13,055 nt of DNA from CAZFAP01 sp964516325 (GTDB lineage: Bacteria; Auribacterota; JABMQX01): assembly GCA_964516325.1 (NCBI GenBank), contig CAZFAP010000139.1:1-13055 (forward strand). The letters are read 5' to 3'. The translations under genes were made by a program, and so were the position numbers. Within the stretch, counting starts at the first letter, position 1. Every line of letters begins with the position of its first letter. Under the pieces are notes generated by a model that saw nothing but the letters and a program-made list of their open reading frames with translations, did not search any database and was not told the origin of the DNA. Below are positions 5,509-12,430 of this stretch, in pieces.

Positions 5509-7460
5509 TATCTGTCCTCCTTTGCTTCAAACCGTGCCAGCCAGCATTGAAGATCTGATCTCCAGTCCGGAGCTTCGATATCCAGCGCTAGTTCGCAGAA
5601 CGGTAAATTCTTGCGAACTTGCCGAACGCTTTTCGTCTCCACCAATATGCACCGTACCCGAGGGCCCAGAGACGCAAGGACATCCTCATACCAGCTCGGG
5701 TCATCGTACAGCATGAGTCCTGTGCCGCTGCCGTCCAAAAGCCCTCCTGCTTCCGCCGGCGATGCAACAAGTCGAGCTCGTAGCTCGCGGGACACTTGTT
5801 CCGCAGCCCCGTGCGCCGCTGACCCTGCGAGGAAAACCAGCAGCGACCTGTGTGTGGCTATCTTACTAAAGACCGGCACTTCGGTCCTGCAGGTTTTGTC
5901 TTGCACCACGGGCAGGATAAGATACCCCTCGGACTCCGAGCCCAAAGGCTCATATAATCCTGCCAAGTAGAACAAGCCGACCACTGCGGATGTTATCGCG
6001 TCCAGCTCGTCGTGCGTAGCAATTTCCTTTGTCGGGATCCCCTTTAGTCCAAAACTCGCCAAGCTGGCTCTGAGCTGCTCGCGACTCGCTCGCTTTCGAG
6101 GAATTCCCATAATGTCCTGGGCGGCGCCTGGATAGCTTTCAATGACTTCGATGCCACACCGTCGCAGTTGTTCGGCGATCTGCATCCCTCGCCGGGTCAG
6201 CGATTGCATGCTGCGGATCAGACACCAGTAAACGCTGATTCCACGTCTTCTTAGCTCTCGTTCACATGAGCGACTGATGCCGTAACGGCGGCATTCGCAA
6301 TCGTCGGAAGTGCAATCTCGACCCTGAGGAATGCTCAGGGGCGAGTCAATAGACACCAGGCGTGGCTTGCATGCTGTGGTCAACCTGACAATGTCTTCTG
6401 TTGTTTTCACAGTTCTGGTAACCACAAGGTCACCCTCGACTAACGCCCAACCACTCGCGCGCGCCTCTGACCCGGAGAGATCGATCCCGATGACCCTGCT
6501 TCTGGCATTTCCCATTTGTCCCAGAACGGCGTCAATTCTGATAGCCGCACCCCCCCACTTCCGCTCCCGCACAGGTACGGCCGACCCGTTGATCGCCAGT
6601 GACCCGGGCTCGACTTCGATTTTCGGCCGGGCTGTCCTTGGCAGTGGGCCTCGGGGCCGAAAAGGCAAATCCTCACTTTGGGCTTCAAACAAACGCAGTT
6701 CCTGGGGGCTTTGCCTTATTCGATGCACTAGACCCTCCCGTAACCGACCAACTATGATTTCGCACAGATCCCACAGTCCGCACGTGTCCGCAGAATTGTA
6801 CTTTACCAGCAGCTCCAACGCGTTTATGTCGCCGTGCCCGAATCGGCTCCATAAAACGGTAGCGGCGTAGCCGCCCAAGTCTTCAATCTCGCGCGGCCTG
6901 TGCAGTCCCGCGACGCGCTCCACCTCTTTAAGGGAACCTTTGAACCCGACCCGACGCCCAAGAAAGCGCAGGTCGAGATGCGTGGACGGTAGGCGAATCC
7001 CAGGGAAGGTTCGCCGCAGGAACGGCAGGTCAAACAGCGTTCCATTGAAGGTCAGCAGTCCGCCGGCTGACTCGAGCGCCTCAACGGCATCCTCCAGGTT
7101 CGATCCTTCGATGAACGCTCTGTATTCCCCCTGCGTATCGACACCTATGACCGTCACCTTATCGTAAATGGACAAACCTGTTGTCTCGATGTCCACAGCA
7201 GCGAATCGTGCACCGAAGTCACTGATGACGCGCCAACGCTCCTCCGCCGGAAGGTGGGAAAAGAAGTAGTCGCTATCTTTCTTGCTAAGAGCCTCTTCCG
7301 AGGCTTGAATGGCGACCCTGACCTGGGGCCTTGAAGCGAGCCTCGTCGCCCGAATATCTGCCCAGTCGTAGATTCCAGAGCGCCACAGCCTCAACTCTGT
7401 CTCTTTGCCAATCCCTGCAATGTGTTGAAAAGTCGCTCTCAGCATAGGGTGATCCGACAT
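5508..7460 (-). CDS. Exonuclease-like / DUF429 RNase H-fold fusion protein
   Basis: The ATG at 7460 gives 650 residues. Earlier in-frame starts (7502, 7703) are less likely: 7703 lies upstream of the promoter and its extra residues look non-coding. Domains: an HhH-like segment at about 11-40 (HIAGIGKETELRLW); a DEDDy exonuclease-like RNase H fold of the YprB/COG3359 type at about 84-240, with D90 and E92 in DIETTG, N139 and D144 in FNGTLFD, and Y221-xxx-D225; a DUF429 RNase H-like domain at about 320-515, with D327 (IGIDLSG), D372 (SIDSPLS), E441 (ESYPG) and HDELD at 483-487, plus Cys383, 388, 390 and 399; and a C-terminal domain at about 539-650 where LAGSAAHGAAE resembles a P-loop that has lost its Lys. 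It is first in the operon, and its TAA overlaps the next ATG. It probably acts on nucleic acid, but the substrate is unknown. I know of no characterised protein with this domain order. Confidence 0.75.
   Translation of the reverse strand: MSDHPMLRATFQHIAGIGKETELRLWRSGIYDWADIRATRLASRPQVRVAIQASEEALSKKDSDYFFSHLPAEERWRVISDFGARFAAVDIETTGLSIYDKVTVIGVDTQGEYRAFIEGSNLEDAVEALESAGGLLTFNGTLFDLPFLRRTFPGIRLPSTHLDLRFLGRRVGFKGSLKEVERVAGLHRPREIEDLGGYAATVLWSRFGHGDINALELLVKYNSADTCGLWDLCEIIVGRLREGLVHRIRQSPQELRLFEAQSEDLPFRPRGPLPRTARPKIEVEPGSLAINGSAVPVRERKWGGAAIRIDAVLGQMGNARSRVIGIDLSGSEARASGWALVEGDLVVTRTVKTTEDIVRLTTACKPRLVSIDSPLSIPQGRDCTSDDCECRRYGISRSCERELRRRGISVYWCLIRSMQSLTRRGMQIAEQLRRCGIEVIESYPGAAQDIMGIPRKRASREQLRASLASFGLKGIPTKEIATHDELDAITSAVVGLFYLAGLYEPLGSESEGYLILPVVQDKTCRTEVPVFSKIATHRSLLVFLAGSAAHGAAEQVSRELRARLVASPAEAGGLLDGSGTGLMLYDDPSWYEDVLASLGPRVRCILVETKSVRQVRKNLPFCELALDIEAPDWRSDLQCWLARFEAKEDR
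5516..5523 (-). promoter_or_regulatory. Ribosome binding site of the purZ-like gene
   Basis: AAAGGAGG on the minus strand, seven bases before the ATG at 5508. It is the strongest Shine-Dalgarno sequence in the operon and lies inside the 3' end of the upstream gene, fitting translational coupling through the TAATG overlap. Confidence 0.75.
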
Positions 7461-7559
7461 GGTCCTTAGCCGCGCCTTGGCGTGTTGCGCGCGCGTTCGC
7501 ATCTGTTGGTTCGCGATTAACTTCCGGGCCGTCGGAGCGCGGCTATGTCTGCCTTCGGC

Positions 7560-7588
7560 ATAGTAACCCGCTGATCTTCCCCCGTCAA
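7560..7588 (-). promoter_or_regulatory. Sigma70-like promoter of the nucleotide operon
   Basis: On the minus strand TTGACG (7588-7583) and TACTAT (7565-7560) are separated by exactly 17 bases. The -35 matches five of six consensus bases and the -10 four of six. Transcription would start near 7553 and leave a leader of about 90 bases before the ATG at 7460. This placement excludes the longer start at 7703. Confidence 0.55.
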
Positions 7589-7634
7589 GGGGCAAGCCGG
7601 AAAAACCCGGGGGAGGGACCGCGTGCGGAGCGAA

Positions 7635-7647
7635 CCCAACACACAGG
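7635..7647 (-). repeat. 13-bp inverted repeat, right copy
   Basis: CCCAACACACAGG on the plus strand, the exact reverse complement of 2647-2659. It lies upstream of the operon promoter and outside every gene, as expected for the end of a mobile or recombining segment. Confidence 0.6.
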
Positions 7648-7717
7648 CGGCATGCGGCGGGCTTGGGGCGTTTCGCCGGGGAACCACACGACCGAGGCCG
7701 CATGTCGTGCGCCGGGA

Positions 7718-7746
7718 TTGACAGCGGTCTGTGCCGGAATTATCCT
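7718..7746 (+). promoter_or_regulatory. Sigma70-like promoter of uvrB
   Basis: A perfect -35 hexamer TTGACA (7718-7723), a 17-base spacer and TATCCT (7741-7746, four of six matches). Transcription would begin near 7753. The alternative GTG start of uvrB at 7731 falls inside this promoter, supporting the later start at 7785. I see no LexA-type box of the E. coli kind. Confidence 0.55.
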
Positions 7747-7784
7747 TCTATGGGAGAGCGAAGCAGAGGAGGTTATCCGGCTCT

Positions 7785-9779
7785 GTGAGTGAATTTGAGA
7801 TTGTGACAGATTTTGTTCCGAAGGGCGATCAACCCAAAGCGATTGGCGAGCTGACCGAAGGGGTCCTTGCCGGGAGGAGGGCGCAGGTTCTCCTCGGTGT
7901 AACGGGCTCCGGCAAGACGTTCACCATGGCTCACGTCATCGCCAATGCCCAGAAGCCGACTCTCGTCATCGCTCACAACAAAACTCTCGCAGCCCAACTG
8001 TACGGCGAATTCAAACAGCTTTTCCCTCGCAGCGCCGTCGAATATTTCGTCAGCTACTACGATTATTATCAGCCCGAAGCCTACATCCCGCAGACCGACA
8101 CCTACATCTCCAAGGACGCTTCGATAAACGAAAACATTGACAAGCTCCGCCATTCGGCGACTCGGTCGCTTCTCGAACGAAGGGACGTCATCATTGTTGC
8201 GAGCGTCTCCTGCATCTTCGCCCTTGGGTCACCGGAATCCTATCGGGCGATGACCATTCCCCTCGAACGCGGCGCGACGGTCCCACGAGACGAAATCCTC
8301 GACAAGCTCGTGGACATTCAATACAAGAGGAACGACATTGATTTTCACCGCGGAACGTTCCGCGTCCGGGGCGACGTCGTCGAGATTTTTCCCGCATACG
8401 AAGGAGAAATGGCGGTGCGGGTCGAATTCTTCGACGACGAAATCGAGTCCATTTCGGAAATTGATCCGCTGAGAGGGAAAGGCCTTCGGCGGGTGGATCA
8501 TGTGACCATTTATCCCGGAAGCCACTACGTGACCTCTGAGAGAACCATGCAGGAAGCGCTCGAGACCATCCGCGAGGAGCTGAAGGAACGCTTGGAGTTC
8601 TTCCGCGAGAGGAACCGCCTCCTCGAGATGCAAAGGCTCGAGCAAAGGACAAATTACGACCTGGAATTGATGGCGGAGATCGGCTACTGCCCCGGCATCG
8701 AAAACTATTCCCGCCACTTCACGGGCCGACAACCCGGCGAGCCGCCCCCGACTCTTCTGGACTATTTCCCGCGCGACTTCCTCCTTTTCATGGACGAGAG
8801 CCACGTCTCTGTCCCGCAGCTTAAGGGGATGTATCGCGGCGACCGCTCTCGCAAAGAGACGCTCATCGAGCACGGATTCCGCCTGCCGTCGGCTCTGGAC
8901 AACCGCCCGCTCCGCCACGAAGAATTCGATAAGCTCGTCAACCAGGTCGTCTTCGTCTCAGCCACCCCTGACGAATTCGAGATCGAGAAAGCGGGCGGGA
9001 TAGTTACCGAGCAGCTCGTTCGCCCGACAGGGCTGATAGACCCGGAGGTCGAGCTGAGGCCGGCTTCCCAGCAGGTGGACGACCTTTTAGAACAAATCCG
9101 CAGCAGAGTGGCGAAAGGGCAGAGGGTTCTCGTAACGACGCTGACGAAGAGGATGTCCGAGGACCTCACGGAGTATTACCTCGACCTTGGCCTCAAGGTA
9201 AAATACCTGCACGCCGACGTCGAAACGCTTAAGCGAGTGGAGATTATCCGCGACTTGCGGCAGGGCGTCTTCGACGTGCTCATCGGCATCAACCTCTTGC
9301 GAGAAGGCCTGGACATCCCCGAGGTTTCCCTTGTCGCCATTCTCGACGCGGATAAGGAGGGTTTCCTCCGGTCGAGGATTTCGCTCATTCAAACCATCGG
9401 TCGCGCCGCGAGGAACATTGATGGAAAGGTCATCCTCTACTGCGACGTGATCACCGACTCCATTAAAGAAGCCGTTGACGAGACCAACCGCCGCAGGGAA
9501 GTTCAGACAGCGTACAATCTCAAGCATGGAATCACCCCGGAGAGCGTCCGCAAAGAGATCACCGACATCCTCGCATCGGTCTATGAAGCGGATTACGTTA
9601 CCGTGCCTGTCGTCGCCGAAGAAATTATCAAGTACGCATCTCCCGACGAGCTGAGGGGGATAATCCGGAATCTGAGAAGGGAGATGATGCGCGCCGCCAA
9701 GGAGCTTCGTTTCGAGGACGCCGCGAGGTTGCGGGACCAAATACGGGAACTGGAGGAGGTCGAGGTTACTTACGCTTGA
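7785..9779 (+). CDS. uvrB: Excinuclease ABC subunit B
   Basis: UvrB is the damage-verifying helicase-like subunit of nucleotide excision repair. It is loaded by UvrA and recruits UvrC for incision. The GTG at 7785 gives 664 residues, the usual length, and places the start just before the conserved FEIVTDFVPKGDQPKAI. GAGGAGG at 7766-7772 is the likely ribosome binding site, 12 bases away, a little far. Visible features: Walker A GVTGSGKT (38-45); the beta-hairpin that grips DNA, YFVSYYDYYQPEAYIP (87-102); the DESH box in LLFMDESHVS; helicase motifs near INLLREGLDIPEV and QTIGRAARN; and the C-terminal UVR domain (from about 625, RREMMRAAKELRFEDAARLR) that contacts UvrC. It reads away from the operon and appears to be a single-gene unit. 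The sequence is intact and typical. Confidence 0.97.
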   Translation: MSEFEIVTDFVPKGDQPKAIGELTEGVLAGRRAQVLLGVTGSGKTFTMAHVIANAQKPTLVIAHNKTLAAQLYGEFKQLFPRSAVEYFVSYYDYYQPEAYIPQTDTYISKDASINENIDKLRHSATRSLLERRDVIIVASVSCIFALGSPESYRAMTIPLERGATVPRDEILDKLVDIQYKRNDIDFHRGTFRVRGDVVEIFPAYEGEMAVRVEFFDDEIESISEIDPLRGKGLRRVDHVTIYPGSHYVTSERTMQEALETIREELKERLEFFRERNRLLEMQRLEQRTNYDLELMAEIGYCPGIENYSRHFTGRQPGEPPPTLLDYFPRDFLLFMDESHVSVPQLKGMYRGDRSRKETLIEHGFRLPSALDNRPLRHEEFDKLVNQVVFVSATPDEFEIEKAGGIVTEQLVRPTGLIDPEVELRPASQQVDDLLEQIRSRVAKGQRVLVTTLTKRMSEDLTEYYLDLGLKVKYLHADVETLKRVEIIRDLRQGVFDVLIGINLLREGLDIPEVSLVAILDADKEGFLRSRISLIQTIGRAARNIDGKVILYCDVITDSIKEAVDETNRRREVQTAYNLKHGITPESVRKEITDILASVYEADYVTVPVVAEEIIKYASPDELRGIIRNLRREMMRAAKELRFEDAARLRDQIRELEEVEVTYA

Positions 9780-9898
9780 ATCGCCGCCCACGCCCTCCAG
9801 TTCAATGGGACCCAGCCATTTCTGGCGCCAACGCCATGAAAACACAACCATGCGCGGGCAACATATCGCGCGTCCCCGTCAATTCTGCCAAAGATGTA

Positions 9899-9927
9899 TT
9901 GCACATTTCTCCCAATTGTGCTAAAAA
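9899..9927 (+). promoter_or_regulatory. Weak candidate promoter of the beta-helix gene
   Basis: TTGCAC (9899-9904) and TAAAAA (9922-9927) with a 17-base spacer, in the most AT-rich part of the 235-base gap after uvrB. A short inverted repeat, GCACA (9901-9905) with TGTGC (9917-9921), overlaps it and could be an operator. Both hexamers are poor matches. Confidence 0.25.
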
Positions 9928-10014
9928 CATATCAAATAGAGGGGCGGACAAAGGGCACCGAATTGTTTTCCACACGCCAGGGAATGCAGCTATTCAAAGC
10001 TGGAGGTGACGACA

Positions 10015-12144
10015 ATGAGAAAGATCATCCGGCTCGTCGGGATCGCCTTACTTCTTCTATCCTCGCTTCCTCTACTCGCAGCCGACACGTGGCAAATCGA
10101 GTGGATCGAGGGGGAAAGTGGCCCTCCCTCCTGGGAAATCACCCCGCCAAACCCCACCACCAATGACATCATCCACTTCTCCGGCCCGACGCACGTTTAT
10201 AGCAACTCGTGTGTAGCCACCCGCACCATAGGCTTGCCGCAGCTCTCGATTGATGCCGCAAACCGCCAGATCGAGCTATGGTTTAAGTATGTTCCCCCGG
10301 GTCCCTGCCCGATGGTGTACGACCCGGTTTGCGGACTGCAAGGACAATTCGGCCCCCTCGACGCGGGAGACTGGCTCTTCTTCTCCCGGGACCTCCTTTT
10401 TTCCACCTCCTTCGATGTCACCCGGATGTATTTGGTCACGGTCCAGATTCTCGGCAGCGGATCGGTGTCCCAGAGCCCCGATCCTCCGTACCACCTGAAC
10501 GACGAGGTCACGGTTGTCGCCGAACCGGTGGGCGGGTGGAGATTTGTCCGCTGGATGGGGGACGTCCCGACGGGACGCGACACCGATAACCCGCTCACCC
10601 TAACAATGCACGCCGATAAAACCATAACCGCCATCTTTGGCCGCTTGATAACGGTCCCCCAGGACTATCCGTCAATTCAGGCAGCAATAGATGCCGCGTC
10701 GGACTACGACACGATTACGGTGTCGCCTGGGACTTATCCGGAAAACATTCATTTCGGCGGCAAGAACATCATCCTCCAATCCAGGGACCCAACGGATCTC
10801 GCGGTCGTGGCCGCCACAGTCATTGACGGGAATCAATCCGGCTCCGTTGTCACGTTCGCCGGCACTGAAAACGAGACCTGCGTCCTCTCCGGCTTCACCA
10901 TCCGCAACGGCAAAGCCGACTACGGCGCTGGCATCTGCGGCGGAACATGGGACCAACACACCCGGGCAACAATCCGCAACAACGTGGTTACCGCCAACGA
11001 AGCCGGCGGCGTGGAAGCAAGACACGGCGATGGCGGGGGTCTGGCTTATTGCGATGGCTTGATCGAGAATAACGCCATTGCCGGCAATGTTGCGAGGATT
11101 GCTCCCTTGTGGTCGTGGGAGACTGGTGCGGGCGGACTCCATGCGTGCAACGGCGAGATAAGAAACAATACCATCTCCGACAACTCGTCGGAAGGATTCG
11201 GGCTCGGCGGCGGACTGTGCCTGTGCCAGGGCATTATCCACGGCAACACGATCGTCCGCAACCACGGAAATTATGGAGGCGGGCTCGCTCACTGCGACGG
11301 GACCATCAAGAACAATAGAATCTGCCTCAACACGGCGAGGCGGGGGGCGGGCCTTTACGAGTGCGAGGGTACCGTCCGGAACAACGCCATCATCGGAAAC
11401 GTCGCTGTCCAGGAGGGCGGCGGGATTTGCTTTTTCGAGCTCCCGCCGCCAAGCGGCTTCACTGCCGAGGGCCCGACCAGTGCTTGCGGTGGCGATTTCC
11501 CGGCTCAGCAACCGGTCGTCGAGAGCTGCACGATCGTCCGAAACTCTGCCGGCGGGTCGGGTGGCGGCGTGGCTTTCTTCGGAGGCTCGATTTCGAACTG
11601 CATTATATGGGGGAACACCGCGGCAAATGGGACGCAGGTTCACGAGTCGAGCGTGCCCGCTTACTCGTGCATTGAGGATTGGACCGGAGGCGGCGAGGGG
11701 AATACCACGCAGGATCCGCGATTCGTTGATCCGGACGGCCCGGATGACGACCCCGCGACGTTCAACGACAACAATTACCGTCTCTCGACCGGTTCGCCAT
11801 GTATTGACGCGGGGAAAAACAGAAGCTGGATGGGAAAGGCAGTTGACCTCGACGGGAATCCACGCATCATCGGAGCGACGGTGGACATGGGGGCTTACGA
11901 GTACGTACCCTTCAACCTGACGGCGGTCAGACTCAGCGCGGATGGCGACTTTACCCTCGCCTGGAAAAGCCGCCAAGCAGACGTCTATACGGTGTGGTCA
12001 TGCCTCGACCTCTCGACGAACCTCTGGGTCAAGGAGGCGACCATATTCCTCGTCGCTCCGAAATCCCCCGTGGGCATCCCGCTTTCGTGGACCGACCCCG
12101 CGCCTTACGGTCGCATCAAGTTCTATCGGATTGAAACGAAGTAG
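10015..12144 (+). CDS. Exported right-handed beta-helix protein
   Basis: The ATG at 10015 is chosen because GGAGG (10002-10006) lies eight bases upstream; an in-frame GTG at 10006 overlaps that site. The 709-residue product begins with a signal peptide (1 to about 23, LLLLSSLPLLAA). Regions: an N-terminal domain (24-140) I do not recognise; an InlB-repeat-like segment (about 141-209, GWRFVRWMGD and KTITAIF); a pectate-lyase-type right-handed beta-helix (about 213-535) that opens with VPQDYPSIQAAIDAA and has coils of the form GGGLxxCxGxIxNN; a choice-of-anchor-Q-type block (about 590-630: GSPCIDAG, DLDGNPR, DMGAYEY); and a C-terminal beta domain (633-709, ending FYRIE) of the kind seen in many PVC-group secreted proteins. 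It is probably at the cell surface or secreted and may bind polysaccharide. I cannot identify catalytic residues, so lyase activity is not claimed. Confidence 0.85.
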   Translation: MRKIIRLVGIALLLLSSLPLLAADTWQIEWIEGESGPPSWEITPPNPTTNDIIHFSGPTHVYSNSCVATRTIGLPQLSIDAANRQIELWFKYVPPGPCPMVYDPVCGLQGQFGPLDAGDWLFFSRDLLFSTSFDVTRMYLVTVQILGSGSVSQSPDPPYHLNDEVTVVAEPVGGWRFVRWMGDVPTGRDTDNPLTLTMHADKTITAIFGRLITVPQDYPSIQAAIDAASDYDTITVSPGTYPENIHFGGKNIILQSRDPTDLAVVAATVIDGNQSGSVVTFAGTENETCVLSGFTIRNGKADYGAGICGGTWDQHTRATIRNNVVTANEAGGVEARHGDGGGLAYCDGLIENNAIAGNVARIAPLWSWETGAGGLHACNGEIRNNTISDNSSEGFGLGGGLCLCQGIIHGNTIVRNHGNYGGGLAHCDGTIKNNRICLNTARRGAGLYECEGTVRNNAIIGNVAVQEGGGICFFELPPPSGFTAEGPTSACGGDFPAQQPVVESCTIVRNSAGGSGGGVAFFGGSISNCIIWGNTAANGTQVHESSVPAYSCIEDWTGGGEGNTTQDPRFVDPDGPDDDPATFNDNNYRLSTGSPCIDAGKNRSWMGKAVDLDGNPRIIGATVDMGAYEYVPFNLTAVRLSADGDFTLAWKSRQADVYTVWSCLDLSTNLWVKEATIFLVAPKSPVGIPLSWTDPAPYGRIKFYRIETK

Positions 12145-12181
12145 CTACCGCTCGACGCAGCCGCTCCGAGGATGGAAAGGC

Positions 12182-12343
12182 ATGGCGCTGCCCGTTCCCC
12201 AGATGAACACCGTGCAAACTTTCGGCTCCGCGTGGGCGGAGGCGAACGCCGAGACCATCACGCCAAAGGGCTTCGCCGAAGGGGTCGAATTGGCCCCCCT
12301 TTCCGACATCTTTCCGGTTGCGCTTCCCGTGAACGCGTGGTAG
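12182..12343 (+). CDS. Possible 53-residue small protein or gene remnant
   Basis: A short frame starting MALPVPQMNT and ending PVALPVNAW, with codon choice like its neighbours (many GCC, GTC, CTT, CCC). There is only a weak Shine-Dalgarno (GGAAAGG directly upstream), and the stop codon overlaps the candidate -10 box of the next gene. No signal peptide or family is recognised. It may be the tail of a decayed gene or chance. Confidence 0.2.
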   Translation: MALPVPQMNTVQTFGSAWAEANAETITPKGFAEGVELAPLSDIFPVALPVNAW

Positions 12344-12346
12344 AAT
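12318..12346 (+). promoter_or_regulatory. Candidate promoter of the solute-binding protein gene
   Basis: TTGCGC (12318-12323), a 17-base spacer and TAGAAT (12341-12346), with TGG directly before it as an extended -10. Transcription would start near 12353 and leave a leader of about 78 bases. The -10 is good and the -35 weak. Confidence 0.45.
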
Positions 12347-12430
12347 ACAGTCGCCTTACAGTGACGTACGAAAGCTGGTTGTAAAGACGGTTGACATTCT
12401 CTCACAGCTTCAACGGAGGTGCGGCAGGTA

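Larger units (their letters stand above)
2620..7718. mobile_element. Putative inserted nucleotide-metabolism island
   Basis: The segment carries the four minus-strand genes and their promoter. Evidence for insertion: the gene on the left is broken in mid-domain where the segment begins; a perfect 13-bp inverted repeat sits at both edges (2647-2659, 7635-7647); and the nonamer CGCCGGGAT occurs as a direct repeat just outside (2620-2628, 7710-7718). The nonamer is not directly adjacent to the inverted repeats, so calling it a target-site duplication is uncertain. The missing half of the broken gene does not reappear on the right, so any insertion involved a deletion or the gene was already shortened. 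There is no transposase, integrase or tRNA. The limits given are approximate. Confidence 0.4.
7461..7784. other. Divergent intergenic region between the operon and uvrB
   Basis: This 324-base gap holds two outward-facing promoters (operon, minus; uvrB, plus), the right 13-bp inverted repeat and a GC-rich stem (CTTCCCCCG at 7576-7584 with CGGGGGAGG at 7608-7616, one G-T pair). The stem overlaps the operon -35 box, so it could be an operator or simply GC-rich DNA. No gene is evident. The missing half of the broken gene at 1524 is not here. Confidence 0.6.

Noticed and set aside
7461..7703. Longer N-terminus for the nuclease fusion, starting at 7703
   Set aside because: The extra residues are Pro/Arg/Gly-rich with no domain, the region holds the operon promoter (7560-7588) and the inverted repeat, and the ATG at 7460 sits just before the HhH-like segment.
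2640..7718. Prophage or phage fragment with a Z genome
   Set aside because: No capsid, terminase, portal, tail, integrase, polymerase, DatZ or MazZ gene is visible. Only the PurZ-like gene connects it to Z-phages, so a phage origin is possible but not shown.
7731..7784. Upstream GTG start for uvrB
   Set aside because: It lies inside the candidate promoter spacer, and UvrB proteins normally begin just before the EFEIVTDF region, which matches the GTG at 7785.
8229..8918. Long minus-strand frame inside uvrB
   Set aside because: It is the antisense of a fully conserved uvrB, with no ribosome binding site or family match.
9823..9836. Terminator after uvrB
   Set aside because: The TGGCG/CGCCA stem has only five pairs and no following T-run.
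10006..10014. GTG start for the beta-helix protein
   Set aside because: It overlaps the Shine-Dalgarno sequence that correctly spaces the ATG at 10015, where a normal signal peptide begins.
10672..11976. 434-codon open frame on the minus strand
   Set aside because: It lies wholly antisense to the beta-helix gene, has no recognisable domain and is explained by the GC-rich, repetitive coding strand.
12391..12396. TTGACA as the -35 box for the solute-binding protein gene
   Set aside because: No -10-like sequence lies at a usable distance; a start there would fall on or past the ribosome binding site.
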